Shown in pieces: positions 46,052 through 55,194 of a DNA stretch of 64,000 nucleotides. The notes beneath the pieces are model-generated. The model saw nothing but the letters and a program-made list of their open reading frames with translations, was not told the DNA's origin and searched no databases. The stretch spans positions 6,549 through 70,548 of the forward strand of contig CAZSMC010000016.1 in assembly GCA_964607755.1 (NCBI GenBank), in the 5' to 3' direction. The translations under genes were made by a program, and so were the position numbers. Positions within the stretch are counted from its first letter, which is position 1, and the number at the start of each line of letters is the position of its first letter. The DNA is from CAZSMC01 sp964607755. Its GTDB lineage: Bacteria > Zhuqueibacterota > Zhuqueibacteria > Residuimicrobiales > Krinioviventaceae.

Positions 46052-49000
46052 ATGTGCGCACAGGACAAGATCCTCCAGGACGCAATTTCCCTGGCTGAAA
46101 AATGGCAAAAGCGGGCTGATAAGTTGTTGACCCGGGAAGAAAAAAAGATTCAGGAGCAAATGGAGAGTTTGCTAACCCATCCCACGGATAAGGTTGTGCT
46201 GACAAAGATGATTGACCAGAGTTTCCGGTCGCACGACGACCAGCGTGTCGCCGATCAACTTAATTTTATTCTCAAAAAATACGGGATACCCGAGTTTTTT
46301 TCAAACACAGAGCATATGTTAATGCAGTTGTTTTTGAGCGGTGGCCAAAAGTTCCCCCATATTTCTGTCCCCCGAGTTGTAGACAGAATTCGCGATGACA
46401 GCAGCCGGTCTGTGCTACCTTCGGAAAAAGGCTTCCTGGATAAACATCTGCAAAAGCGGCGCAAACAGGGTGTGCGCATGAACATCAACCACCTCGGTGA
46501 AGTCGTGCTCGGCGAAGAAGAATCGCTGTTCCGCTTGAAAACCTATCTTGAGGATCTGAAACGGCCGGACATCGAGTACATTTCAGTAAAAATATCGACT
46601 ATTTATTCTCAGATCAATTCCCTGGCTTTTGAGCACACAACAGAAATCCTCATGGACCGCCTCTCTCAACTGTTCCGTGCTGCCCGGGACAACGAATTTG
46701 TGCGCCCCGATGGCACCCGGGTGCAGAAATTTGTCAATCTGGATATGGAAGAATACCGGGACATGGAGATTACCAAAGAAGCGTTTATGCGTACGCTGGA
46801 CAAAGACGAGTTCAAGAACCATTCCGCCGGCATTGTGCTTCAAGCGTATATCCCGGATGCCTGGCCGTTGCAGCAAGAGATCACCAATTGGGCAAAATCC
46901 CGGGTAGCGGACGGCGGCGCACCGATAAAACTCCGCATCGTCAAAGGCGCAAATATGGAAATGGAACTGGTCGAATCCTCGATTAAAAACTGGCCTCTGG
47001 CACCCTACGACAACAAGCTGGATGTAGATGCGAATTACAAACGCATGGTCACTTTTGGCATGGAACCGGAAAATATTAAGGCAGTGCATCTCGGCATTGC
47101 CTCTCATAACCTTTTTGAACTGGCCTATGCCTATGCGCTGGCTAGAGAAAAGCACGTCACGCAATATTTCAGCTTTGAGATGCTGGAAGGCATGGCCGAT
47201 CACGTCAGAAGTGCCATTCAGGAAACAGACGAAGAGATGGTGCTCTACGCGCCGGTATCCACAAAGGAACAGTTTATCAGTGCTATCGCCTACCTGGTGC
47301 GGCGCCTGGATGAGAACACCGGTGAAGAAAATTTTCTGCGTTACTCACCGAATCTCAAGGTTGGTTCTAAAGAATGGCAGTTTCTCAAAGAGCAGTTTAT
47401 CGCTTCCTGTGGGCACCAGGACAAGGCAAGCGATAAACCGCGCCGCACTCAGAATCGCAAACGCGAAAAATTCCCGGAGAAAATGGGACCGCTGGTGACT
47501 GGCGAGTTTGACAATGAACCAGATACTGACTGGTCACTTTCTGCAAACCGTAAATGGGCAGAGGATATCCGCAGAAAATGGAAAAAAGTACCGGATAACC
47601 AACCGATGATGATTCCCCTAGTAATCGGCGGCAAAGAAATCTCTAAAAAGCGGGAAACACTGGAATGCTTTGATCCTTCGCAGATTCCTGAAAAAATAAC
47701 CACTGCAGTCTATAACATGGCAAATGCGGATGATATCGAACAGGCTGTCAAGACGGCAAAAAAAGATCCGGATAAATGGCGGGAAAAATCTGCCAAAGAA
47801 CGGCAAGAGATTCTCTCCAAAGTGGCTATGGAAATCCGTTATGCCCGCGGTGATCTTATCGGTTCCGCAACCATGAATACGGGCAAAGTCTTCACTGAAT
47901 CGGATCCCGAGGTGTCGGAAGCCATTGACTTTGTCGAATTTTACGCCTGTTCTGCTGTCAATTACGAAGACATCGAAAACATTAAATGCCGCGGCAAAGG
48001 CGTGGGACTGGTCATTTCACCATGGAATTTCCCCATTGCTATTCCGTGCGGCGGAATCGTTGCCAGTCTGGCCGCCGGCAATACGGTGATTTTTAAACCT
48101 GCCTCAGATGCTGTAATTACCGCCTATGTGCTCTGCCAGTGTTTCTGGCGGGCTGGTGTGTCTCAGAAAACACTGCAGTTTGTTCCCTGTTCCGGCTCCA
48201 AATTCGGCGACAAACTGACCGGACACCCGGATGTGGATTATATCATACTCACCGGCGGCACAGACACCGGCATGAAGATTCTGGAAAACCGTCCCGGCGC
48301 CTTTTTGGCGGCTGAGACCGGCGGTAAAAACGCCACCATTGTCACAGCCATGTCCGACCGGGATCAGGCAGTCAAGAACATCATGCACTCGGCCTACAGC
48401 AACTGCGGCCAGAAATGTTCTGCAACTTCACTGGTCATTCTTGAAAAAGAGGTGTATGAGGATGAAAAGTTCAAAAAACAGCTCGTTGATGCAGCCAAAA
48501 GTTATAGCGTCGGATCGGCCTGGAAATTTCACAACAAAATGGGTACTCTTATTCATCCGCCCAAAGGCGATCTGGAAAATGCGTTCACCAAACTGGAGCC
48601 GGGCGAATCCTGGGTGCTGAAACCGGAAATGGTGGATGACAATCCCTATATCTGGAGTCCGGGCATCAAGTGGGGTGTGCAGCCCGGAAGCTACACGCAC
48701 ATGACCGAATTTTTCGGTCCGCTGATTGGTGTCATGTGCGCTGATGACCTGGATCACGCCATCGAACTGGTCAATCAGACCGGCTACGGACTGACCTCAG
48801 GTCTCGAAAGCCTGGATCAGCGCGAGCAGGAAAAATGGAAACAGGGCATAAGGGCCGGAAACTTGTACATCAACCGGGGCACGACCGGTGCCGTTGTGCT
48901 GCGTCAGCCGTTTGGCGGCATGGGAAAATCGGCTCTGGGCGCCGGCATCAAAGCCGGGAGTCCGAGTTACGTGGCGCAGTTCATGGACTTTGAGGATACG

Positions 49001-49648
49001 GATTTTCCGCGCACCGGTCCGATCAAAAAAGATCACCATTTGCATCGAGTCGCGCATCAATGGAAACTGAAACTCGACTGGGGTATGATGACAGACGTCA
49101 AAAAGGAACTGCGAAAGACGATCCGCGCCATCAAGAGTTATATTTATCATTTTGAACAGGAATTCGGCATTGAAAACGATTATTTTCACCTTCGCGGACA
49201 GGACAATGTGCTGCGCTATTTGCCGGTCGGCAAAGTGATGGTGCGTGTGCATAAAAATGACAGTCTGTTCGAGGTGCTGGGCAGGATCGCTGCGGTACTG
49301 GTGTCAGGGTGTGAACTGATCATTAGTGTTCCGGAAGACCTGGACAACAAGGTGACCCGGTTTCTGCGAGGAGAAGAGGGCAAACGCATGCTCAGAGACA
49401 TACCGCTGACTCTTCAAAGTGATGATGAAGTAATTGGCATGATTCCTGATATCCAGCGGATTCGATATGCAGCTCAGGAGCGGGCGCCGCAAAAGGTGTT
49501 CGAAGCTGCGGCAGAGACCGGATTCTACATATCCCGCACCCCGGTGATGATGGAAGGCAGGATCGAACTGCTGCAGTATTTCCAGCAGCAAGCCGTTTGT
49601 AACACCTATCACCGTTATGGAAATTTGGGAGAACGGACTATTATATAA
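46052..49648 (+). CDS. putA: Bifunctional proline dehydrogenase / L-glutamate gamma-semialdehyde dehydrogenase
   Basis: 1198 aa. It oxidises proline to glutamate in two steps. The PRODH barrel lies at about 120-430 (LRIVKGANMEMELVES near 293, YFSFEMLEGMADHVRSAI). The aldehyde dehydrogenase domain is about 520-1000, with VISPWNFPIAIPCGG, AAETGGKNATI (Glu755) and NCGQKCSATS (catalytic Cys789). The last 190 residues form the C-terminal extension of long PutAs. There is no N-terminal ribbon-helix-helix domain, so it is not a self-regulator. AGGAGGA precedes the ATG. Glutamate so formed could feed glutamate dehydrogenase. The gene reads as more GC-rich than its surroundings. Confidence 0.95.
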   Translation: MCAQDKILQDAISLAEKWQKRADKLLTREEKKIQEQMESLLTHPTDKVVLTKMIDQSFRSHDDQRVADQLNFILKKYGIPEFFSNTEHMLMQLFLSGGQKFPHISVPRVVDRIRDDSSRSVLPSEKGFLDKHLQKRRKQGVRMNINHLGEVVLGEEESLFRLKTYLEDLKRPDIEYISVKISTIYSQINSLAFEHTTEILMDRLSQLFRAARDNEFVRPDGTRVQKFVNLDMEEYRDMEITKEAFMRTLDKDEFKNHSAGIVLQAYIPDAWPLQQEITNWAKSRVADGGAPIKLRIVKGANMEMELVESSIKNWPLAPYDNKLDVDANYKRMVTFGMEPENIKAVHLGIASHNLFELAYAYALAREKHVTQYFSFEMLEGMADHVRSAIQETDEEMVLYAPVSTKEQFISAIAYLVRRLDENTGEENFLRYSPNLKVGSKEWQFLKEQFIASCGHQDKASDKPRRTQNRKREKFPEKMGPLVTGEFDNEPDTDWSLSANRKWAEDIRRKWKKVPDNQPMMIPLVIGGKEISKKRETLECFDPSQIPEKITTAVYNMANADDIEQAVKTAKKDPDKWREKSAKERQEILSKVAMEIRYARGDLIGSATMNTGKVFTESDPEVSEAIDFVEFYACSAVNYEDIENIKCRGKGVGLVISPWNFPIAIPCGGIVASLAAGNTVIFKPASDAVITAYVLCQCFWRAGVSQKTLQFVPCSGSKFGDKLTGHPDVDYIILTGGTDTGMKILENRPGAFLAAETGGKNATIVTAMSDRDQAVKNIMHSAYSNCGQKCSATSLVILEKEVYEDEKFKKQLVDAAKSYSVGSAWKFHNKMGTLIHPPKGDLENAFTKLEPGESWVLKPEMVDDNPYIWSPGIKWGVQPGSYTHMTEFFGPLIGVMCADDLDHAIELVNQTGYGLTSGLESLDQREQEKWKQGIRAGNLYINRGTTGAVVLRQPFGGMGKSALGAGIKAGSPSYVAQFMDFEDTDFPRTGPIKKDHHLHRVAHQWKLKLDWGMMTDVKKELRKTIRAIKSYIYHFEQEFGIENDYFHLRGQDNVLRYLPVGKVMVRVHKNDSLFEVLGRIAAVLVSGCELIISVPEDLDNKVTRFLRGEEGKRMLRDIPLTLQSDDEVIGMIPDIQRIRYAAQERAPQKVFEAAAETGFYISRTPVMMEGRIELLQYFQQQAVCNTYHRYGNLGERTII

Positions 49649-49659
49649 TTTTTTATCTC

Positions 49660-49690
49660 AATCAATCCCGGTCTTCGGCTGGGATTGATT
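49660..49690. terminator. Hairpin after putA
   Basis: AATCAATCCC pairs perfectly with GGGATTGATT over a short inner loop. It sits 12 bases after the putA stop and between convergent genes. A similar CCCAGCC-TTT-GGCTGGG hairpin occurs at 54500-54516. Confidence 0.55.
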
Positions 49691-49709
49691 AACCAGCACG
49701 GCATATCGA

Positions 49710-49743
49710 TGCCTGACAATGCAAGATTATTCATTGTCAGGCA
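49710..49743. terminator. Hairpin spanning the GH106 stop codon
   Basis: Perfect 12-bp arms (TGCCTGACAATG / CATTGTCAGGCA) with a 10-base AT loop. It includes the last codons of the leftward GH106 gene and may end transcription from either side. Confidence 0.5.
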
Positions 49744-52441
49744 ACTGGGCTGGATCATGTGATTGTGCCATTGGCTGCAATTGAACCGGACCTAATATGC
49801 CGGAAGGCTGTATGTCCCAGGCCGAGGCATCAAATGGCTCGTAAGAAGCTCTGGTGACAATATTGATGTCGCGCATGATTTTCCATTCACGATTGCGAAT
49901 GTCCATATCACGAATGCGATTGGCAGCAAGGTTTGTAACGTCTAACCGCAATTCGTTGTCACCGGCGTGCACATAATCGCCAATGTCGATGCGCATCGGC
50001 GGGCTCCATAGCGTACCGGCGAACCTGCCGTTGACTGAAACGCGGACGCTTTCACGCACGTCGCCGAGATCGAGTACCCAGGTATCAGCCGGTGAATCAG
50101 GTAAACGCACGGTGGTTGTATAGCGCGCTGTGCCGCTAAAGCTTTGAGCTGCCTCGCCGCCCAGATCAGTCCAGGATCGCAGCGCGCCATCGGCAAATGA
50201 TCGAGTGGTGATCTTGTCCGGAATGGTTGGACCGCCCTTGATAAATTCGATATCCCAGGTGTGATCACCAAGCGGCATAGCCGGACCTGCAGGGGCTTTG
50301 TAAAGCCAGGGCTGACCAGCAGATTCGCCGCTGCTGAGCGTGCGAACGATGAGCGATTCACCGGGGCGCAATTGCAAATAGATGCGGTTTTCTCCATCCC
50401 TGCCAGGCTGCACCTTTGCCACACCAATGTTGCCGTTGAGCGGATTGAGAATTGTGGCGGACTGCACACGGCAGCCAAGCGAAACCCAGTCATCGAGCGA
50501 TTCGGCGTTCAGGTTGGCCAAGAAATAATCATGCCCGGCAGAATTGGCGCGACGAATCCAGTCGATGCCATGCCCGGCGATGGGTTCGCGGGTTACGCCG
50601 AGCTGTTCAAGAACAGAACTCAATTCACCTGCCTCTGACAACAGATACACAGTTCCTTTACCGATTGAATAACTCTGTGCCTGGCTGCTTTCAGTGACTT
50701 TACCATATTGCAGCCGCTTCTTCTGTTCATTCATCGCCAATCGGCGTTCATCGAGATCACCCAATCCGGGAACATCTTTTGGGAGAGCTTCAAAAATCAC
50801 GGTCGCACCGGCTTCTGCCAGGTCAAGAATCTGCTTTAACGTGGATACTGGCATTCGGCGCGCCGGCGGAACGATGAGCCCGGCATATCGACTGCCGGGC
50901 GTGACCAGCATTTTGTCGCTCACGCGCGTGAGGTTCAGTTGAGCGTCACTGATGTAATCGTAACTGTATCCGTTATCCTCCAGCACTTCCGCCGTCTTGC
51001 GGATGGACAGGTCGCTTCCCCATGATGGCCTGTGAGCGGAACACAAGCGCATCGGATGGTCGCTGCCCCTGGAATTGCTTGTATCGTCCCAGACGTCATA
51101 AACCGGATAATAGACTAAAAGGTCGTTGTCTGGCTCACTCGACTGGAGAACCGATTGCACCCGCTCCAGGTACACGTTGAGCGCCCTGGAATCCTCCCAC
51201 CAGGTGTTTTGGGGGTTGAATTGCACAGCAGCGTAGAAAAACCATCCCGGCCAGGGGGCATCCTCTGGAGAAAAAACCGTGCCGTGATAGAAAATGTGAT
51301 TGATTCCATCGAGCATTATGGCGTCCAGTTCGGGTTTGGCTTTCGACAACGAGTTCGTCCAGTTCTCGCCCAGCCAGGTCAAGCTCTCACAAGAGACCAG
51401 GGGCCGGCCCATCACGTGAGCTGCCGATGAAGCAAAACGCCCAGCCAGTTGCTCGGGAATATCACGGCCTGGCTGAATCGCCTCGCCAGGATTGAGACCG
51501 GGAATGGCAAATGTCGTGTTGCCGAAAATCTCGGTTTCCGGAATATCGACCATGCCGTACAGATCAAGCAAGTTCCCTGGCGCACCATGGGCCTGGTTGC
51601 GCGTCACTTCTCCGCGATGATGCGCCCACTCTACCCAGACGCTGAGATACTCGGCATGCATCTTTGCCAGCGTCGCCCGGTAGTCACATTTAAGCCGGGC
51701 ACGTTTGTCTGGTGCCATACTTTTTTCGCCCATCAGCTCGGCAGCATAATCTTGAATGTCATAGCCGTGCATCTGTTGGAAAACGGTTGACAAACCTGGC
51801 GACCACGAGGCGTTATAGTATTCGAATGAATCGTGGAACTGGCTGCGGATCATGTCGCGGGATAGCGGCGCAAGGGCGGTATCAAATTTTGTCAGATACT
51901 GCCGGATTGCTCTGGAAGAATACGGATCAAGTACAAGGCCTTCGCCGCCCGGCGCAGCCCGCTTGACCCTCTGGCGAGTGGGGCGGCCTTTTAATGTGCC
52001 ATCACGCAATACGATCCGCGTATTTGCATCGGTCTCGCTGACCTGGGGACCGCCAAACGGCCAACCTGTACCGGTTGCCATATCCACGCCAAGTCCGAGC
52101 CGCCGGGCTTCACAACAGGTATACTCGAGCATATCGATCCACTCGGGCGATAAAAAGTCAATATAGCGTTGTTCATAACCTCGTGCACCATAGATCGGCG
52201 TGATCTCAACTCCGCCAAGCCCCATACGTGCGAATTCCTCGAGTTGGCGAGTCAAGTTCTGTTTGTCAACAGCACTGCCCGGCCACCACCACCGGGTCCA
52301 GGGCTTTACAGTGTTCCGGCTTAACGGCCAACCCGGACGGGTTTGCTCCAGTTGTCTATCCTGCGTATGTGCGTAGGGATAAAACATGGCCATGATAACC
52401 ATCACCATTAACAACTTGATAATACTGGCTTGTCTTTTCAT
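49727..52441 (-). CDS. GH106 family alpha-L-rhamnosidase-like glycoside hydrolase
   Basis: 904 aa with a signal peptide (about 1-26, ending YAHTQ). The N-terminal region has the GH106 pattern WTRWWWPGSAVDKQNLTRQL, FARMGLGGVEITPIYG and MATGTGWPFGGPQV, a TIM-barrel core. The C-terminal 150 residues form a jelly-roll sugar-binding domain of GH2 type (VSVNGRFAGTLWSPP, YVHAGDNELRLDVTN). Family members remove alpha-L-rhamnose from pectin side chains and other glycans. It is a single-gene unit, convergent with putA, with clearly more GC-rich codon use than the carbohydrate locus to its left. Specificity within the family is not certain. Confidence 0.85.
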   Translation of the reverse strand: MKRQASIIKLLMVMVIMAMFYPYAHTQDRQLEQTRPGWPLSRNTVKPWTRWWWPGSAVDKQNLTRQLEEFARMGLGGVEITPIYGARGYEQRYIDFLSPEWIDMLEYTCCEARRLGLGVDMATGTGWPFGGPQVSETDANTRIVLRDGTLKGRPTRQRVKRAAPGGEGLVLDPYSSRAIRQYLTKFDTALAPLSRDMIRSQFHDSFEYYNASWSPGLSTVFQQMHGYDIQDYAAELMGEKSMAPDKRARLKCDYRATLAKMHAEYLSVWVEWAHHRGEVTRNQAHGAPGNLLDLYGMVDIPETEIFGNTTFAIPGLNPGEAIQPGRDIPEQLAGRFASSAAHVMGRPLVSCESLTWLGENWTNSLSKAKPELDAIMLDGINHIFYHGTVFSPEDAPWPGWFFYAAVQFNPQNTWWEDSRALNVYLERVQSVLQSSEPDNDLLVYYPVYDVWDDTSNSRGSDHPMRLCSAHRPSWGSDLSIRKTAEVLEDNGYSYDYISDAQLNLTRVSDKMLVTPGSRYAGLIVPPARRMPVSTLKQILDLAEAGATVIFEALPKDVPGLGDLDERRLAMNEQKKRLQYGKVTESSQAQSYSIGKGTVYLLSEAGELSSVLEQLGVTREPIAGHGIDWIRRANSAGHDYFLANLNAESLDDWVSLGCRVQSATILNPLNGNIGVAKVQPGRDGENRIYLQLRPGESLIVRTLSSGESAGQPWLYKAPAGPAMPLGDHTWDIEFIKGGPTIPDKITTRSFADGALRSWTDLGGEAAQSFSGTARYTTTVRLPDSPADTWVLDLGDVRESVRVSVNGRFAGTLWSPPMRIDIGDYVHAGDNELRLDVTNLAANRIRDMDIRNREWKIMRDINIVTRASYEPFDASAWDIQPSGILGPVQLQPMAQSHDPAQLPDNE

Positions 52442-52622
52442 GAGTTTCTGGCCTCGAGTTTTAGTTTATTCTGTTTCCTGCCAAACCAGTTATGGCAGGG
52501 GCACTGATTTTTCCTGTGCTTTGCAGACAAGATAATAATAAATATGATAAAAAAACAATGACGAATGGTGATTGTTGGTATAAGATCAGTTATCGGTTGA
52601 TATGCTTTATCTAAACTAAACC

Positions 52623-52710
52623 ATGGGTCACAAATCTTTTCTGCATCGATGTTGTATCATTCTATAAATCTTGAAATGATAATGTGTAATTTACTCGTTT
52701 TGTGACCCAT
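52623..52710. repeat. 88-bp element with 12-bp perfect inverted ends
   Basis: ATGGGTCACAAA at 52623-52634 is exactly complementary to TTTGTGACCCAT at 52699-52710, enclosing 64 bases without an open frame. It may be a solo non-autonomous mobile element or a long-range RNA stem. No target-site duplication is clear. Confidence 0.4.
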
Positions 52711-52970
52711 TGTCGGGATTGTAATTGAGGTAATTCGATTTTTGTATTTGGCTTTCTATTCATTGTAGCGATAAATTGCTTGCATATCTGTTATAAATTT
52801 CATTCTTTATTATATTCTATCAGGTAAGAGAAAAGATGATAAATTGATCGGTTATTGGATAAATTCTATTATTAATTCAAGGTTATGTCAATTATAAAAG
52901 AGGGCATCGACGTTTAAAAAATGACCATATTTTCGATGCCTGAATGGTTTTATTTTTTAAAACTAAAAAA

Positions 52971-52999
52971 TTGACATACTATCATCATCAAGTTAAACT
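52971..52999 (+). promoter_or_regulatory. Sigma70-like promoter of the Gfo/Idh gene at 53021
   Basis: A consensus -35 TTGACA (52971-52976) is followed after 17 bases by TAAACT (52994-52999). Transcription would begin around 53006, directly before the GGAGG ribosome site (53009-53013), giving a very short leader. Confidence 0.5.
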
Positions 53000-53020
53000 A
53001 CTAAATATGGAGGAAACGTT

Positions 53021-54403
53021 ATGGCTTTAAAATTCAACTCAGTCACGCGCAGAGACTTTATTACAAAAACGACCCTGGCGACAGCCGGAATGGGCGTTAT
53101 GAGTCGCTTGCATGCTTCCGGCAACGAGGGGTCGAGCAATCCTATCGGCGCGAACGATAGAATTAACCTGGCTGTAATTGGCATTCATGGCAGGGGACAA
53201 TCTCTGATTAAAAACTTTGGCGGGATGAAGAATGTCCGTATAAAAACGCTGTGCGATGCGGATGAAAAACTTTTTCCCGAACGGGCAAAAATGGCAGAAG
53301 AAGTCCAGGGTTCCCGTCCCGGAACAGAATATGATATCCGGCGCGTACTGGACGACCCGGACATTGATGCGGTTGGAATCGCAACACCAAATCATTGGCA
53401 TGCTTTAGCAACGATTTGGGCATGCCAGGCTGGCAAGCACGTTTATTGCGAAAAGCCTTCGTCCCATAATATTTGGGAAGGACGAAAAATGATAGAAGCA
53501 GCCCGGAAATATAATCGAATTGTGCAGATTGGCTTTCAGAACAGATCGCGACAGAATACCAATGCGGCCATAAAGTTTCTCCACGAAGGCGGCATTGGAA
53601 AGGTATATATGGCGCGAGGCCTGTGTTTCAAACCCAGAGGAGACATCGGCAAACCTTCAAATCAGCCGGTGCCGGACGGTCTGCACTATGATCTGTGGTT
53701 GGGGCCAGCTCAGGAACGTCCTTTTAATCCGAATTATGTGCATTATAACTGGCATTGGCACTGGGCATTTGGCAACGGTGATACCGGCAACCAGGGGCCG
53801 CATCAGTTTGATGTCGCCAGGTGGGGTCTGAACAAAAAAGAAGCCCCGGTTAAAGTCGCTTCAAAAGGCGGTTACTTTGTTTTCGACTCGACTCAGGAAA
53901 CACCAAATACGCAAACCTCGATTTTTGAATACCAGGACGGCACTATTTTAGAATTCGAAACCCGCGGACTTTTAACGAATGGTGAATTTGGCGAGCCTGG
54001 CCAGACGATTGGTAACATTTTTTATGGCAGCAAAGGCATCTTGCAAATCGATGCTGGCGGAAACTGGAAAACCTGGATAGGCCGAGAGTACGAACCCGGT
54101 CCTTCATCAGAAGAAACCAGTGAAGAAGAATACGATGCCATGAATCTGATAGGCACTGGCGGCGGCGGACATTTTGAAAACTTTATTGCCGCTGTCCGTT
54201 CCGGCAATCCTGATGATTTGACCTGTGATGTGGAGATTGGGCATCGCTCCACTATATTACCGCTGATGGCAAATGTTTCGTACCGAGTCGGCCGTGAATT
54301 GAGGTTCGATGGATTGAGCGAACGCTTTGTAGACGATAAAGAAGCCAATGAACTGCTGAGCAGAAACTATCGCGAACCGTTTGTCGTCCCAAAACGAGTG
54401 TAA
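53021..54403 (+). CDS. Tat-exported Gfo/Idh/MocA family oxidoreductase
   Basis: 460 aa. The N-terminus has a twin-arginine signal (TRRDFITKTTLATAGMGVM), so the folded, cofactor-loaded enzyme is sent to the periplasm. The Rossmann motif is LAVIGIHGRGQSLI, followed by VGIATPNHWHALAT and YCEKPSSHNIWEG with the EKP motif, then a C-terminal domain with GNQGPHQFDVARWGL. Exported members of this family are common in carbohydrate degraders and may use bound NAD(P) to modify sugars. The substrate is unknown. GGAGG precedes the ATG. Confidence 0.85.
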   Translation: MALKFNSVTRRDFITKTTLATAGMGVMSRLHASGNEGSSNPIGANDRINLAVIGIHGRGQSLIKNFGGMKNVRIKTLCDADEKLFPERAKMAEEVQGSRPGTEYDIRRVLDDPDIDAVGIATPNHWHALATIWACQAGKHVYCEKPSSHNIWEGRKMIEAARKYNRIVQIGFQNRSRQNTNAAIKFLHEGGIGKVYMARGLCFKPRGDIGKPSNQPVPDGLHYDLWLGPAQERPFNPNYVHYNWHWHWAFGNGDTGNQGPHQFDVARWGLNKKEAPVKVASKGGYFVFDSTQETPNTQTSIFEYQDGTILEFETRGLLTNGEFGEPGQTIGNIFYGSKGILQIDAGGNWKTWIGREYEPGPSSEETSEEEYDAMNLIGTGGGGHFENFIAAVRSGNPDDLTCDVEIGHRSTILPLMANVSYRVGRELRFDGLSERFVDDKEANELLSRNYREPFVVPKRV

Positions 54404-54415
54404 TTCATTATCCGT

Positions 54416-54477
54416 TCAGTAGTGTCCCGTAGTTTTGTTATGAATTTGGCAATAACATTCTAATGGGACACTACTGA
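54416..54477. repeat. 62-bp MITE-like element
   Basis: TCAGTAGTGTCCC (54416-54428) is exactly complementary to GGGACACTACTGA (54465-54477), with 36 bases between. The CAGTAGTGTCCC-type end resembles terminal repeats of transposons, and the short non-coding interior fits a MITE. It may also act as terminator for the gene ending at 54403. Confidence 0.5.
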
Positions 54478-54530
54478 GGGAATAAATTTTCATCTCGTCC
54501 CCAGCCTTTGGCTGGGAATGCAATGAGTTG

Positions 54531-54554
54531 TGTCGCGACGAGTTCGTCGCGACA
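54531..54554. repeat. REP-like palindrome 1
   Basis: TGTCGCGACGA, two bases, then TCGTCGCGACA: 11-bp perfect arms. It shares the CGACGA..TCGTCG core with the palindrome at 54673-54690, suggesting a dispersed family. Confidence 0.5.
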
Positions 54555-54672
54555 AGACTAAAGAATGTAAATCATAACAGCGAGTGCAAAAACCCACTTT
54601 GCTGTTGGTCATGCTATAATATAATTGAATTTTACATGTCGACAAACTCCTCGTAGTGCATGGATTTTATGA

Positions 54673-54690
54673 GTCGACGAACTCGTCGAC
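54673..54690. repeat. REP-like palindrome 2
   Basis: GTCGACGA, AC, TCGTCGAC: 8-bp perfect arms, related to the palindrome at 54531-54554. A partial, degenerate copy (GTCGACAAACTCCTCG) lies at 54639-54654. Confidence 0.5.
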
Positions 54691-54875
54691 CTACATTAGC
54701 CTCTAACTGGGGGCGCATGCGGACACAGAAAAGCAGCAGTAACCCTGCGGTGATGCTCTACATCACTTGACATCAGCAACAGAATAATAGAATCAGATGC
54801 AATACAAATTCGAAAAAGTGTTTATGAAATTACGATCTATTCATATGTTATTTTTTGTAAAATCGTTTTGAGAAA

Positions 54876-55074
54876 ACCTTATTTTCATTTTTTGAACCTT
54901 AGTAGCAATGATAGCCAAACGAATTTAACCTTATTACCTTATCGATATGAAAATCGAATATAATAACTTGTACACCCATTTTGTGTTTACTACAAACGAG
55001 CGACAAGAATAAGGTAATAAGGTAAAACCTGTAGATAATTTTCTACTACTAAGGTGTAAAAGCAAAAATAAGGT
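54876..55074. repeat. Mirrored array of eight TAAGGT boxes
   Basis: ACCTTA occurs at 54876, 54896, 54928 and 54936; its complement TAAGGT occurs at 55010, 55018, 55050 and 55069. Intervals from the centre outward are 8, 32 and 20 on the left and 8, 32 and 19 on the right, so the array is a near-perfect mirror. The innermost 18 bases of each arm (54925-54942 and 55009-55026) match in 17 positions. The 66-base centre has no open frame. It could be a large MITE, a multi-site operator or an iteron-like array. Confidence 0.6.
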
Positions 55075-55194
55075 CAAAAACGTCTTATGCTTACCAAGCC
55101 CGAGGTTTGACAGGAGAGGAAGGTGTTTGATCCGTCAGATAAAAAAATATTTGTAATCTTTAGGGTAAACCTGTATTTTAAGCAGAGATAACTA

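Larger units (their letters stand above)
52442..53020. other. Divergent intergenic region with inverted repeats
   Basis: 579 AT-rich bases upstream of both GH106 and the Tat-exported oxidoreductase. It contains an 88-bp element with 12-bp terminal inverted repeats (separate entry), a hairpin with 8-bp arms (GGCATCGA at 52903-52910, TCGATGCC at 52933-52940) and a promoter-like pair before the oxidoreductase. No small gene was seen. Confidence 0.5.
54404..55194. other. Repeat-rich gene-free region
   Basis: 791 bases with no convincing gene. From left to right it holds a 62-bp inverted-repeat element, a CCCAGCC-TTT-GGCTGGG hairpin (54500-54516), two REP-like palindromes, and a mirrored array of eight TAAGGT boxes (separate entries), and then runs into the DUF6883 gene. 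The density of palindromes suggests repeated insertion of small mobile sequences. Confidence 0.7.

Noticed and set aside
46583..47203. 206-codon open frame antisense to putA
   Set aside because: It is the shadow of a GC-rich, clearly coding gene on the other strand; no ribosome site or family signature.
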